Source of the DNA: Saltatorellus ferox | Lineage (GTDB): Bacteria; Planctomycetota; UBA1135; GCA-002686595 | NCBI GenBank assembly: GCA_007751475.1 | Contig: CP036434.1 | Coordinates: 4,965,524 to 5,029,523 of the forward strand | Direction: 5' to 3' | DNA: 64,000 nucleotides | Shown here: positions 35,493 through 45,063 of the stretch, one piece after another | Layout of the letters: each line of letters opens with the position of its first letter | Numbering within the stretch: position 1 is the first letter of the stretch | The notes under the pieces: generated by a model | The model's database searches: none | Seen by the model: only the letters and a program-made list of their open reading frames with translations | What the model was told of the DNA's origin: nothing | Program-made: the position numbers and the translations under genes

Positions 35493-36527
35493 ATGAAAGC
35501 GACCCGACCCACACTCTCCTTCCTGCTCCTCGCCGCCCTTCCGCTCGGCGTTGCTTTCCGTCCGGCCTCGGAAAAGCTGGACCTGACCCCGCGCTTCGAG
35601 GTGGGCCAGTCCTTCACCACCACCAACGGGTTCAACATGGAGGGCGCTCTCGACGAGCTCTCCGTCATGGCCAACGGAGCCCCGGCGCTCGACGGTGGTG
35701 CCTTCCTGGCCGAGATGGCCGTGACGGGCGACGTGGTGATGTCCGAGGAGATCCTCGAGGTACGTGACGGCAAGATCGCGAAGATCCGCGTCACCGTCGA
35801 CACGATGGATGTCGGCGTCACCGGCGAATTCGAGGCCATGGGCGAAGGCGACACCGTCGACGAGCAGATGGAACCTGAACTCGTGGGGCGCACCATCGAG
35901 ATCACGATCGACGAGGACGGGGAGGAGACACGTACGGACGTCACCGCAGACGTCGAGCCCCTCGACGACGCCATGCTCGAGGGGATCTCCCACGAGAACC
36001 ACTACGAGATGCTGCTTCCGAAGGAGCCCGTGGAAGAAGGAGAGGAGTTCGAACTCGCTCCGAACTGGGAAGACCTCATCCGCGACGGAATGGAGGGAAT
36101 GGACACCTCGGAGATGGGCGCGGACGAGCAGCGCGCCGCCGAGGCCATGATGAACGCGTTCATCGATGCGACGACCATCGAAGCGATCGGCAAGGTGACG
36201 GGCGTCGAAGACGGCGTGGCCATCATCGAGTACACGCTCTCCGCGGACATGACCATCGACGATCTCATGGCGCTGATCCAGTCCATCGCGCCCCCGGGCG
36301 AGATGGACCAGGTGCCGCCTGGCATCGAGTCGGTCGTCGAGGCCACCGCTGAGTTCACCGGCATCGGCCGGTTCGACATGGGCCTTGGCCAGATGACGAG
36401 CCTCGATCTCGAGGGCGACTTCGAGGTCAGCATCACCGCGAACATGGACATGGAAGGCATGACGGGCAGCGCCGACGTGCTGATGAGCGGCTCGATGAAC
36501 CTGAAGGGCGAGCTGACGAAGAACTGA
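35493..36527 (+). CDS. Secreted acidic protein of unknown function
   Basis: I do not recognise a family. The 344-residue product has a signal peptide of about 20 residues (MKATRPTLSFLLLAALPLG). The mature protein is strongly acidic and methionine-rich, with stretches such as EAMGEGDTVDEQMEPE, and looks beta-rich in its second half, with alternating strands up to the C-terminus. It may be a periplasmic or surface protein with a lipid- or cation-binding role, which is a guess. It lies 220 bases after the DUF1501 gene; that gap holds no other gene I can see. It ends 26 bases before a strong terminator. Confidence 0.68.
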   Translation: MKATRPTLSFLLLAALPLGVAFRPASEKLDLTPRFEVGQSFTTTNGFNMEGALDELSVMANGAPALDGGAFLAEMAVTGDVVMSEEILEVRDGKIAKIRVTVDTMDVGVTGEFEAMGEGDTVDEQMEPELVGRTIEITIDEDGEETRTDVTADVEPLDDAMLEGISHENHYEMLLPKEPVEEGEEFELAPNWEDLIRDGMEGMDTSEMGADEQRAAEAMMNAFIDATTIEAIGKVTGVEDGVAIIEYTLSADMTIDDLMALIQSIAPPGEMDQVPPGIESVVEATAEFTGIGRFDMGLGQMTSLDLEGDFEVSITANMDMEGMTGSADVLMSGSMNLKGELTKN

Positions 36528-36553
36528 TCCTCGTCGAATGACGCGTGTCGTGG

Positions 36554-36589
36554 AAAGGCGGCCGCCCGGGTGATCGGGCGGCCGCCTTT
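36554..36589. terminator. Bidirectional terminator with 15-bp perfect stem
   Basis: AAAGGCGGCCGCCCG (36554-36568) pairs perfectly with 36575-36589 around a six-base loop. The stem is flanked by A and T bases on both sides, with CTTTCT following on the plus strand, so it can terminate transcription from both the acidic-protein gene and the convergent acyltransferase gene. Confidence 0.9.
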
Positions 36590-36593
36590 CTTT

Positions 36594-39500
36594 CTATCGC
36601 TCCGCCACGTCGGTCCGGTCATGGCCCGAGCCGCGGCCAGGATGGATCGCCGCGGCGGCCTTGGCCGCAGCGGCCCTGGCGGCCTCCACTGCGGCCTCCA
36701 CTGCGGCCAGCGTGAACGGCCTGCGCTGCTCCTCCTTCGGCGCGCTCGCCACGGCCTCGGCGAGCACCTTGAGTCCGCGCAGATCCACTTTACCCGTGCC
36801 GAGCTTGGGGACCTCCCCCACCTCGTACCAGGCGTTCGGCTTGGGCTGGAACAGGTTCGGTAGATCCGACTCGGCGAGTCGCGACTGGAGCTCGCGATGG
36901 TCGAAGGCGAGGCCCGCATAGAGGACCACGAGCTGCTCACCCTTCTTCTCGTCGCACACGGCCGTCACGGCAATCTCGGGGACGAGCGTCTCCAACTCGC
37001 CGTCCGGCTCGACTCCGGGCAGGGCTCCGGTATGGGTTCGAACGAGTTCATACGCCAGATCGAGGAGCGTCTCTTCCACGCGGCCGTGGGGCACCATCTC
37101 CCCACCGATCTTGCTGAAGCGCGAGATGCGGTCGGTGATGAACAGGAAGCCATCTGCGTCCAGATAGCCGATATCGCCCGTCGTGTACCAGCCGTCGTTC
37201 AGGACCTCCGCCGACTTCTCGGGCATCCCGAGATAGCCGACCATGACGCTCGGGCCCTTCACCACGATCAGGCCCTCTTCGCCGGCGCCGCGCTCGATGA
37301 CCTCCGCCGGGTACCGGTCCTGATTCACGATGCGCACGGCCACGCCCGGAAGCGGGCGGCCGATGGACCCGGCCTTGTTGCTGCGCGCGCGGCGCGGTGC
37401 TCCGTCCGGGCTCGGAAGGTTCGCGGAGACGACGGGGCTGAGTTCGGTGCAGCCGTAGCCCTCCATCAGCCTCGAGCCGAACTTCGCCTGCCACGCGTCG
37501 CTGAGGCCCTGGGAGAGCTTCTGCGCCCCGGAGAGCGCGACGCGGATGTGGGCGAACTGCTCGGGCTCGCAGCGGCGCAGATAGGACTGATAGAACGTCG
37601 GCGTCGCGATCGTGATCGTGACCCTGTGCTCGCCGCACATCTCGCCGATCCTCTTCGCCTCCAGCGGGTTGGCGTGGTACACGGCGCGCGAACCCGAAAG
37701 CAGGGTCGCCCAGAGCGTGACCGTGTAGCCGAAGCTGTGGAAGAACGGCAGGATCCCGAGTACGGCGTCGCCCGGTCCGAGCGAGATGACCTGGAGCACC
37801 GACTGCACGTTCGAAAGGATGTTCGAGTGCGTGAGCATCACGCCCTTGGGCGTGCCGGTGCTGCCGCTGGAGAAGATGATCGTCGCGACCTCCTCGGACT
37901 CCGGCAGCCCCGACTTCGACTTCGGCGCCTGCAGATGGGCGAGCCACGTGCCCGGCAGGAACGACTGGGCGAGGTACTTGAGCTTCATCCCACCTGAGAT
38001 GTCGCCGCGGATGCTCTCCAGCAGGATCGTCCGCTCTTCGCCCAGCGGCGACGGGCGGTCGAGCGCCTTCAGGAACTTGCGCGCCGTGATGACGACGTCC
38101 ACGTCGGCGGCCTCGCACATGGCGGCGAGATCGGCGTTGGCCATCGTGTAGTTCAGGTTCACGGAGGTTCGACCCGCCAGGGCGAGCGCCAGGTTCGCGA
38201 GCGCTCCGCCCGCGCCCGGGGGCAGCAGCACCGCGACGTTCTGCTTATCGCCGATATGCGGCAAGAGAATGTCGCGCATGCAGAGGGCGCCGATGAGCAG
38301 CTTGCGGAAGTTCAGCTCCGTGCCCGTGCTATCCACGATGGCCTTCTCCGACGCGTAGGACCGCGATTCCTTAAGGAAGCGCCAGGCGAGCGAGCCGCGA
38401 CGTCCCTGACGCTCCGTGCGAAGCGCCGCGATCTGCTCCTGGATCCGCTGGCGCGCCTGGAACGCCGTCGTCTCCGGCGCCATGGGCTCGCCGATGGAGA
38501 TGTCCACCTTGTAGGGCAGCTGGCTCGGCATCTTCAGGAACGCGCGGCCCCCCTTGTAGCTGAAGATGCTGCCCCAGAGGCGGTCCAGCGCCACCGGCAC
38601 GATCGGCACCTTCGCCTCGCTGGCGATCCGCTCCATCCCCGGAGCGAACGGCATCATGTGCCCGCTGCGCGTGATCGACCCTTCGGCGAAGATGCAAACG
38701 AGTTCGCCCTCGGCGGCGCGGCGGGCTGCCTCACCCAGCGCGGCCTCCTTCTCCTCCCGCGTGTCACCGCTGGAAACGGGGATGGCCTCCATCTTGCGCG
38801 CGAACCAGCCGAGCAGCGGCACGCTGAAGAAGGAGCGGAACATCATGAAGCGCACGGGCCGCTTGGCGATGGCCGCGACCAGCACGGCGTCGACGAACGA
38901 GACGTGATTGCAAACGATCAGCGCGCCGCCCGTCTCCGGGAGGTTCTCCTCCCCTCGCACGCGCATGCGATACACGGTGTGCGCGAGAAGCCAGATGATG
39001 AATCGCACGGTGAAGTGGGCCGCGAACTTGAGGGACAGGAGGAAGGCGCCGACGAGCAGGGCCCCAGTCACCACGAACAGCGCGCCGCCGGAAACATCGA
39101 GCCGCACGAGCAGGTCCATGAAGGGCGCGGCGAGCAGGATGCCGATGAAGTCCAGTACCTGGCTGAAGCCGAGGACGGAGCCGCGCGTCTCGTTCTTCGG
39201 AAGCACCTGGACGAGGGTGCGAATCGGCAGCGTGAAGATGCCGGAGCTGAGGCCGAGGACCCCGAGGCAGGTGGCGATCCAGGCCGTGTTGTGGGGCGCG
39301 ATCTGGGTCGCAAAGGTCGCGGCCGCCATCCCGAGGAGCCCGAGCGGCGCGAGTCCGCCTTCGACGCGATCGCCCGAGAGCTTGCCGCCGAGCAGCGCGC
39401 CGGCGGCGATGCCGAGCACGACCGGGAGCAGCAGGAAAGAGGTCTGCGCCTTGTCGAGCCCGAGCGTCTTGATCGCGTACTCGTTGACGATCAGGAGCAG

Positions 39501-40247
39501 CAGCGACGCGATGAAGTAGTAGAAGGAGCTGCCGAAGACCGAGACGGCGAGGTGGCGATCCTGCCGGACGATCCTCCAGTTCTGGAGCATCGCGGCGGGG
39601 AAGAACCACTGGAGCTTGCGCCCGGGGTGGCGCGCGGGCTGGTGCTCGATCGGAAGCGATGCGAGCATGCCGACGGTGGCGAGTCCCACGTAGACCGCCC
39701 CCGGGATCCACAGCGCCGCTCCGAAGTTCTCCGCCAGGAGACCCGCCAGGACGAGTCCGCCGAGGATGGCGAGCGTCGTCGTGGTCTGGATCAGCGCGTT
39801 CGCCCGCGACATGTCGCGTTCGTCGACGATCTCCTTGACGATCCCGTACTTCGAGGGCCCGAAGAGGGCGCTCTGGGCCCCCATCAGGAAGACCACCGCG
39901 AGCAAGAAGACGTAGCTCTCCATGGCGAGCGCCGCGAGCGCTCCGCCCATGACGACGATCTCCATGACGTTGGCGACCTTGATGATCGTCGACTTGGAGT
40001 ACTTGTCGGCCATGGCCCCCGTGAGGGAGCAGAAGAGCACGAAGGGCAGCGCAAACAGCGTCGCGGGCCAGAATTGCCCCGCGCCGACGGCCAGCTGGCT
40101 TTCGGCCAGCCACGGGATCGCCTCGGCCGTGGAAGCGGAGACCGCCAGCAGCAGCACGAGCTGCTTGAAGGCGTTGTCGTTGAACGCTCCCAGGGCCTGG
40201 GAGAGGATGAGGGAGCCGAAGCTCCTCTTGGCCAAGAGGTGAAGCAT
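36594..40247 (-). CDS. aas: Aas-type fusion: MFS transporter, PlsC acyltransferase and acyl ligase
   Basis: This 1217-residue protein combines three modules that remodel membrane lipids by flipping lysophospholipid and re-acylating it. Residues 1 to about 405 form a 12-helix MFS transporter related to LplT. About 430-640 is a PlsC-type acyltransferase with NHVSFVD (His448, Asp453) and FAEGSITRSG. About 650-1170 is an AMP-forming acyl-ACP/CoA ligase with SSGSTGTPKG near 790 and YTTGDIGYLD. The last 45 residues are an alanine- and lysine-rich tail. The ATG at 40247 is used because family members start MxxLL...F close to the first helix. Fusions of this order are known. It is transcribed alone. 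Confidence 0.9.
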   Translation of the reverse strand: MLHLLAKRSFGSLILSQALGAFNDNAFKQLVLLLAVSASTAEAIPWLAESQLAVGAGQFWPATLFALPFVLFCSLTGAMADKYSKSTIIKVANVMEIVVMGGALAALAMESYVFLLAVVFLMGAQSALFGPSKYGIVKEIVDERDMSRANALIQTTTTLAILGGLVLAGLLAENFGAALWIPGAVYVGLATVGMLASLPIEHQPARHPGRKLQWFFPAAMLQNWRIVRQDRHLAVSVFGSSFYYFIASLLLLIVNEYAIKTLGLDKAQTSFLLLPVVLGIAAGALLGGKLSGDRVEGGLAPLGLLGMAAATFATQIAPHNTAWIATCLGVLGLSSGIFTLPIRTLVQVLPKNETRGSVLGFSQVLDFIGILLAAPFMDLLVRLDVSGGALFVVTGALLVGAFLLSLKFAAHFTVRFIIWLLAHTVYRMRVRGEENLPETGGALIVCNHVSFVDAVLVAAIAKRPVRFMMFRSFFSVPLLGWFARKMEAIPVSSGDTREEKEAALGEAARRAAEGELVCIFAEGSITRSGHMMPFAPGMERIASEAKVPIVPVALDRLWGSIFSYKGGRAFLKMPSQLPYKVDISIGEPMAPETTAFQARQRIQEQIAALRTERQGRRGSLAWRFLKESRSYASEKAIVDSTGTELNFRKLLIGALCMRDILLPHIGDKQNVAVLLPPGAGGALANLALALAGRTSVNLNYTMANADLAAMCEAADVDVVITARKFLKALDRPSPLGEERTILLESIRGDISGGMKLKYLAQSFLPGTWLAHLQAPKSKSGLPESEEVATIIFSSGSTGTPKGVMLTHSNILSNVQSVLQVISLGPGDAVLGILPFFHSFGYTVTLWATLLSGSRAVYHANPLEAKRIGEMCGEHRVTITIATPTFYQSYLRRCEPEQFAHIRVALSGAQKLSQGLSDAWQAKFGSRLMEGYGCTELSPVVSANLPSPDGAPRRARSNKAGSIGRPLPGVAVRIVNQDRYPAEVIERGAGEEGLIVVKGPSVMVGYLGMPEKSAEVLNDGWYTTGDIGYLDADGFLFITDRISRFSKIGGEMVPHGRVEETLLDLAYELVRTHTGALPGVEPDGELETLVPEIAVTAVCDEKKGEQLVVLYAGLAFDHRELQSRLAESDLPNLFQPKPNAWYEVGEVPKLGTGKVDLRGLKVLAEAVASAPKEEQRRPFTLAAVEAAVEAARAAAAKAAAAIHPGRGSGHDRTDVAER

Positions 40248-40417
40248 GCGTGGGTCTCGGTGGATGCTACGCGAAGAATGCGCTGCCGGAATCATTCGCC
40301 ATCCAGCCCCCATGCTTCGGGGACTCCCCGTGAGTGGGTTGCATAGCCGCGTGAATCAAGGTGCGGACGAACGCTAAAATGTGCCCCCACGGCCCATGGA
40401 ACGCTGCTTCCCCCCTC

Positions 40418-43159
40418 TCACCGGGGCGCCAAACCCGGATTGTCCAGGAATGCCGCGAGCGCTTTCTCCAGGGAAGCTCTCGTTTTGAATCCCATCTCGC
40501 GCCAGGGCGTGAGACCTGTCTCGCCCTTGTAGTGGCTGCGGATCGTCGCGAGCAGCCGCTCGCGCCCCTCCGGACCCGAGCGGTTCGCCAGAAAGAAAAC
40601 CACCGCAGCGGCCTGATCGTAGAACGCCGATTTGGCCGTATGCGTCAGGTGCACGAGCGTCGACTTGAGCTGCACCGTCCCCAGCGGATCATCGGCGAGG
40701 CGCTGGAACTGGAGCTGATCGAGGCGCAGAAGGAGTTCCAGGGGAATGCCGCCGCCAGAGGAGTGGATGGCTGCCGCCGATTCGACGGATTGAACGGTCG
40801 GATCATCGAGGGCGTCGCCGCGGCGCGCGATCTCCAGCGACTGGTCCTCGATGAAGCGCGCGAATCCCTCGACGATCCAGTAGCCGGGGGTGTTCGCCGT
40901 TCGGCGACCGCCCGCGACCTCGCGCCAGCGTTCGGCGATGTACTGGTGCGTCAGCTCGTGGGAGACGACCTCGTGGAGGCTCCGTCCCTGGTTCAGCGAG
41001 GTCGAGCTGTCGGGCACGAAGAACCGACTGACACGAGTCCAGGGCATGTAGAAGCCGAGCGACCACTCGGGCGCCGCCTCTCCCTCGCCGAGGTCCTCGT
41101 TCAGGTAGTCCGGCCTCGATGCATGGATACGGACCTGGAGTGGCTCGTCGTCCGGCTGCGGAGGGTTGGCGAGCAGCGTTTCGAGCGTGCGGACGGTGGC
41201 CTCACCGTTGCGCAGGCAAGCGCCCACGATCGCCGGATCCATGGTGCGCGAGAGCAGCGAGAGGTTCTTCGTCCGAAGGCCGATCGTGTCCTGTCGCCAC
41301 ATGGAATCAGGGGGTGCCTGGGGCCGCGGCTGACCGTCGATCGGCGCGCCGCGCTTCGCATCCAGAATCGACGCAGGCTCGACGAACCAGGCGCCCGCGG
41401 GCGCCAGCTCCCGGGCCCATCGGACCCACCGCGCCTCGGGATTCCCCTCGGAGCGGAACGGGAAGTTCGCTGGCATCGACGCAGCGGCCACCGTCTGGAC
41501 GCTCATTCGGATCTTCTCGGGAACCGACTCGCCCGACGGAAAGTAGCCCTCGACCGTCGCGAGCAGCGCGGCAGCTTCGAGCCCGAGGCTCGCCTCGGCG
41601 CAGCGCTTCGCGAATTCGATCGTGCGCTCGGCCGCATCGGTTCTGACCTTCGCCTCGTCCTCCTGGGCCGCCGCGAGCTGGCGGTCGCGGTTCCCGGCCG
41701 AGTTCTCGCTCTTGCCGGCGAGCTTGCTCTCCAGCGCAGCGACCTCCGAGTGCGGCAGCCCCCGGGTTTCGGCCTCGGCCAGAACGCGCCGGGCATCGGC
41801 GAGCAGACGGCGCTTGGAGTACGTTTCGAACGCGCCGATGAGATCCTCGGCGAACGCACGATCCAGCGCGGCGCGCGCCTGGACCACAATGCGATAGGCG
41901 TAGCCGTCCTCGACCTCGAGGCTCTCGGGCAGCTCCGGCGGAGCCACCTCGGCCTCGACCTCGGACGCGTTCACGTCATGGGCGCAGACGAGGCGCCCGG
42001 CGCCGCTCTGGTAGAGCACGGTTCCGTCCGCGACGGGGATCAGGGGCCCGGTGAACTCCATATCGCGCGCCACCCAGAGAATGCGCCGGGTCGGAAGATC
42101 CAGGGCCCAGTTCCCCATCAGAAGCACCTCGCCGGCGCTCGTGATGGGACCATCCACGCCTCCCTCGGGGCGGTCCTTGGCTTCCATCAGGCCTTCTCCG
42201 CCGCCGTCCATCCCGGAGCGCAGAACGATGCCGTTCCCGGTGCGACCGTACAGATCCACTCCGACGCGCACCGGATCGCTCTCCAGCGCAGGCAGCTGGT
42301 TGGAGCTACCCGGGCCCGCGAAAAAGAAGGGACGGGTGTCCTTGCCGCGGGTCATCACGAGGGAGTTCGACGCGACGAGAAGCGGCCCCCATCCAGGGCC
42401 GGGCTCCAGCTGAACCAGCCGTGCCTGCTGCTCGCCCGCGCCCGTCACCACCGCGCCGCCCAGGCGCGTCTGGGGATCAGAGACTGTAGGACTGCTGGTC
42501 CCGGCCCCACTGACGATCACGCGGCTCGTCTGAGCGCCCGAGTTTCGAGCGAGCGCCTCGGTGTACACCGTATAGATCGAGTGCTCCCCCTCGCCGGTCT
42601 GGACCACGAGCGGCTTGCACTCATCAGAGGGATGCTCGAAGAGGACCTTACCGTTCCGAAGTTCCAGAACCTGCAGCCCCTCGGGCGTCGTGACGGCCGA
42701 GAGCCCGGGAAGCAGGCTGGCCGGAGACCGGAACGCCCCTCTGACGACCTTGCCGCGTTTGAACGACTTGCCGCGATGTTCGAAGTAGTAATGGGCCTCG
42801 TCCGTGACGGCGACCACCGCCGAGCCAAGCACCGAGACGTGACCGAACTCTTCCCCGGCCAGGGACTCGGAATCGATCTCTTCGCCCGTCTGAAGATCGA
42901 GCGCAAAGAGCTTCGCGCCCTTCCCCGACTTCGCGACGACGTAGACAACCCCGGCAGAAACCACGGGCTGCCCGAGGAGCTGATCGAACTCGACGCCCCA
43001 GACCTCGACCGGCGCGGTCAGAGGAGCCCGAAGGTCCGGAGCGGAGGATCCGTGTCCCTGGCCTCCCATCGGCTCCAGCCAGTCGGGAAAGGCCGCTGCG
43101 GGGGCGACGGAGAGAACGAGGGAGGCGAGAAGGAGCAGGCTTTGGCAAAGGGCGCGCAT
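40418..43159 (-). CDS. Exported protein: PQQ-like propeller joined to HExxH metalloprotease
   Basis: The 913-residue protein has a signal peptide (about 1-23), then a PQQ-type beta-propeller (about 45-400), a charged helical segment (about 420-580) that could form a coiled coil, and a C-terminal gluzincin domain. The zinc site is HELTH (734-738), with a third ligand Glu764 in VEGFARFIED, 26 residues later. This resembles DUF1570-like or M61-like peptidases. Nothing in the neighbourhood names a substrate. TATCCT lies six bases before the ATG. thiC is 54 bases upstream on the same strand, and the first 170 bases beyond the stop hold no gene. I know of no named family with exactly this domain order. 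Confidence 0.75.
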   Translation of the reverse strand: MRALCQSLLLLASLVLSVAPAAAFPDWLEPMGGQGHGSSAPDLRAPLTAPVEVWGVEFDQLLGQPVVSAGVVYVVAKSGKGAKLFALDLQTGEEIDSESLAGEEFGHVSVLGSAVVAVTDEAHYYFEHRGKSFKRGKVVRGAFRSPASLLPGLSAVTTPEGLQVLELRNGKVLFEHPSDECKPLVVQTGEGEHSIYTVYTEALARNSGAQTSRVIVSGAGTSSPTVSDPQTRLGGAVVTGAGEQQARLVQLEPGPGWGPLLVASNSLVMTRGKDTRPFFFAGPGSSNQLPALESDPVRVGVDLYGRTGNGIVLRSGMDGGGEGLMEAKDRPEGGVDGPITSAGEVLLMGNWALDLPTRRILWVARDMEFTGPLIPVADGTVLYQSGAGRLVCAHDVNASEVEAEVAPPELPESLEVEDGYAYRIVVQARAALDRAFAEDLIGAFETYSKRRLLADARRVLAEAETRGLPHSEVAALESKLAGKSENSAGNRDRQLAAAQEDEAKVRTDAAERTIEFAKRCAEASLGLEAAALLATVEGYFPSGESVPEKIRMSVQTVAAASMPANFPFRSEGNPEARWVRWARELAPAGAWFVEPASILDAKRGAPIDGQPRPQAPPDSMWRQDTIGLRTKNLSLLSRTMDPAIVGACLRNGEATVRTLETLLANPPQPDDEPLQVRIHASRPDYLNEDLGEGEAAPEWSLGFYMPWTRVSRFFVPDSSTSLNQGRSLHEVVSHELTHQYIAERWREVAGGRRTANTPGYWIVEGFARFIEDQSLEIARRGDALDDPTVQSVESAAAIHSSGGGIPLELLLRLDQLQFQRLADDPLGTVQLKSTLVHLTHTAKSAFYDQAAAVVFFLANRSGPEGRERLLATIRSHYKGETGLTPWREMGFKTRASLEKALAAFLDNPGLAPR

Positions 43160-43165
43160 CCGGTG

Positions 43166-43171
43166 AGGATA
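43166..43171 (-). promoter_or_regulatory. -10 hexamer TATCCT, leaderless start of propeller-protease gene
   Basis: TATCCT ends six bases before the ATG at 43159. A TCGACG lies 16 bases further upstream as a possible -35. This suggests the gene has its own promoter apart from thiC. Confidence 0.45.
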
Positions 43172-43213
43172 CCGAATGCGCGCCCTTCGTCGACCGTTCA
43201 GTCCGGACGGATA

Positions 43214-44881
43214 CTACGAGTAGATCTCGCCGCCCTTCTTCGTGAACTCCTGGGCCTTTTCCTTCATGCCGCGCTCCAGAGCCTCCGCGGTCTCCAGGTC
43301 GTTCTCCTTCGCGAACTTCCGCACGTCCTCGGTGATCTTCATCGAGCAGAAGTGCGGGCCGCACATCGAGCAGAAGTGGGCCACTTTGGCGCCCTCGGCC
43401 GGCAACGTTTCGTCGTGATAAGCGCGCGCCGTCACCGGGTCCAGAGCCAGGTTGAACTGGTCCTGCCAGCGGAACTCGAAGCGCGCCTTGCTGAGCGCGT
43501 CGTCCCACGCCTGGGCGCCCTTGTGTCCCTTCGCGAGGTCCGCCGCGTGCGCCGCGATCTTGTAGGCGATCACGCCGTCCTTGACGTCCTTCGCGTTCGG
43601 CAGTCCGAGGTGCTCCTTCGGCGTCACGTAGCACAGCATCGCCGTTCCGAACCAGCCGATCATCGCCGCGCCGATCGCGCTCGTGATGTGATCGTAGCCC
43701 GGAGCGATGTCGGTCGTGAGCGGGCCCAGCGTGTAGAAAGGCGCCTCGTGACAGACCTCCAGCTGCTTGTCCATGTTCTCCTTGATCTTGTTCATCGGCA
43801 CGTGGCCGGGTCCCTCGATCATCACCTGGACATCGTGCTTCCACGCGATCTTCGTCAGCTCGCCGAGGGTCTCCAGCTCGCCGAACTGGGCTTCGTCGTT
43901 CGCGTCCGCGATGCAGCCAGGACGCAGGCCGTCCCCCAGGCTGAAGCTGACGTCGTACTTCTTCATGACCTCGCAGATCCGCTCGAAGTGCGTGTAGAGG
44001 AAGTTCTCCTGGTGATGCGCGAGGCACCACTTCGCCATGATCGAGCCGCCGCGGCTGACGATGCCCGTCAGGCGCTTCGCGGTCATCGGCACGTAGCGGA
44101 GCAGCACGCCCGCGTGGATCGTGAAGTAGTCGACGCCCTGCTCGGCCTGCTCGACCAGCGTGTCGAGGAAGAGGTCGATGGTCAGGTCCTCGATCTTGCC
44201 GTTCACCTTCTCGAGGCACTGATAGATCGGCACCGTGCCGATCGGCACCGGGCTGTTGCGGATGATGTGCTCGCGCGTCGCGTGGATGTTGTCGCCGGTC
44301 GACAGGTCCATGACCGTGTCGGCCCCCCAGCGGATGCTCCGCTGGAGCTTCTCGACCTCTTCCTCGATGCTGCTCGTCACGGCGGAGTTGCCGATGTTCG
44401 CGTTGATCTTCACCAGGAAGTTCGTGCCGATGATCATCGGCTCGATCTCGGGGTGGTTCACGTTCGCGGGCAGAACCGCGCGACCGCGAGCGATCTCGTC
44501 GCGCACGAACTCGGGCTCGACGTTCTCACGCGAGGCGACGAAGGCCATCTCCTCGGTGATCACGCCCTGCTTCGCGTAGTGCATCTGGGAGAGGTTCCCG
44601 TCCGCGGTCGCAAGGCGCGCCTTGATCCATTCGGCGCGGGGCTTCGGCACGCCCTCGCGAACGTCGCAGCCCTGGGGGCCGGACGTGTCGTAGACGTCCA
44701 CGGGGGCGTCGTCGTTGGAGAGGTGAATACGCCGCTTCGGCACGTGCAGCGTGTGGCCGTTCCAGACCACCGTGTCATGGACCTTGTGGGAGCTCGGAAA
44801 GCTCTCCTCGAAGGGCTCGAGGCGATCATCGGCCGCGGTGCCGCTCTGGGCGCCGCTCTGGGGCAGTACAGGTTCAATCAT
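43214..44881 (-). CDS. thiC: Phosphomethylpyrimidine synthase ThiC
   Basis: ThiC is a radical-SAM enzyme that rearranges aminoimidazole ribotide to hydroxymethylpyrimidine phosphate, the pyrimidine part of thiamine. The 555-residue protein shows the ThiC-type cluster motif CSMCGPHFC near residue 500 and conserved segments such as NIGNSAVTSS, MDLSTGDNIH, EGPGHVPMN and TDIAPGYDHITSAIG. It is close to normal length. It follows a TPP riboswitch directly, as in many bacteria. No other thiamine gene is in the window. Confidence 0.96.
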   Translation of the reverse strand: MIEPVLPQSGAQSGTAADDRLEPFEESFPSSHKVHDTVVWNGHTLHVPKRRIHLSNDDAPVDVYDTSGPQGCDVREGVPKPRAEWIKARLATADGNLSQMHYAKQGVITEEMAFVASRENVEPEFVRDEIARGRAVLPANVNHPEIEPMIIGTNFLVKINANIGNSAVTSSIEEEVEKLQRSIRWGADTVMDLSTGDNIHATREHIIRNSPVPIGTVPIYQCLEKVNGKIEDLTIDLFLDTLVEQAEQGVDYFTIHAGVLLRYVPMTAKRLTGIVSRGGSIMAKWCLAHHQENFLYTHFERICEVMKKYDVSFSLGDGLRPGCIADANDEAQFGELETLGELTKIAWKHDVQVMIEGPGHVPMNKIKENMDKQLEVCHEAPFYTLGPLTTDIAPGYDHITSAIGAAMIGWFGTAMLCYVTPKEHLGLPNAKDVKDGVIAYKIAAHAADLAKGHKGAQAWDDALSKARFEFRWQDQFNLALDPVTARAYHDETLPAEGAKVAHFCSMCGPHFCSMKITEDVRKFAKENDLETAEALERGMKEKAQEFTKKGGEIYS

Positions 44882-44885
44882 GGGT

Positions 44886-44954
44886 CTTCCTACGCCGGTA
44901 CGAACCGGATCAGGTTCAAGGGGTACTTCTCAGGCGCAGCGCGCCGCCCCCGAC
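44886..44954 (-). promoter_or_regulatory. TPP riboswitch (THI element) upstream of thiC
   Basis: On the minus strand the conserved order is present: a GGGGG segment, a P3 hairpin GGCGC-GCT-GCGCC, then CTGAGA, ACCCC pairing with the GGGG, TTGAACCTGATC, a CCGG-TTCGTA-CCGG hairpin, and GCGTAGG. The aptamer ends with AGGAAG only a few bases from the ATG, so thiamine pyrophosphate binding could hide the ribosome site. A TATACT at 44973-44978 may be the -10 of its promoter. Confidence 0.9.
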
Positions 44955-44972
44955 GGTGGTTTCGAGCCGACG

Positions 44973-44978
44973 AGTATA
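44973..44978 (-). promoter_or_regulatory. Candidate -10 (TATACT) of the thiC leader
   Basis: TATACT lies just upstream of the aptamer's 5' side. No convincing -35 was found, but the position gives a leader that contains the complete riboswitch core. Confidence 0.35.
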
Positions 44979-45051
44979 GCAGGGATCCGCCTCGCCCCCG
45001 GACTCACGTCGCCCATGGCGCTGCAGATTTCGGGATCGCTCGCCCGTTCTG

Positions 45052-45057
45052 TACCCT
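45052..45057 (+). promoter_or_regulatory. -10 hexamer TACCCT, leaderless start of zinc-peptidase gene
   Basis: TACCCT ends six bases before the ATG at 45064, without a Shine-Dalgarno sequence. The resulting mRNA would begin at the start codon. Confidence 0.45.
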
Positions 45058-45063
45058 GGCGAC

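Noticed and set aside
36595..40360. Long plus-strand frame opposite the Aas fusion
   Set aside because: It is an antisense shadow with no motifs; the minus-strand frame has three intact functional modules.
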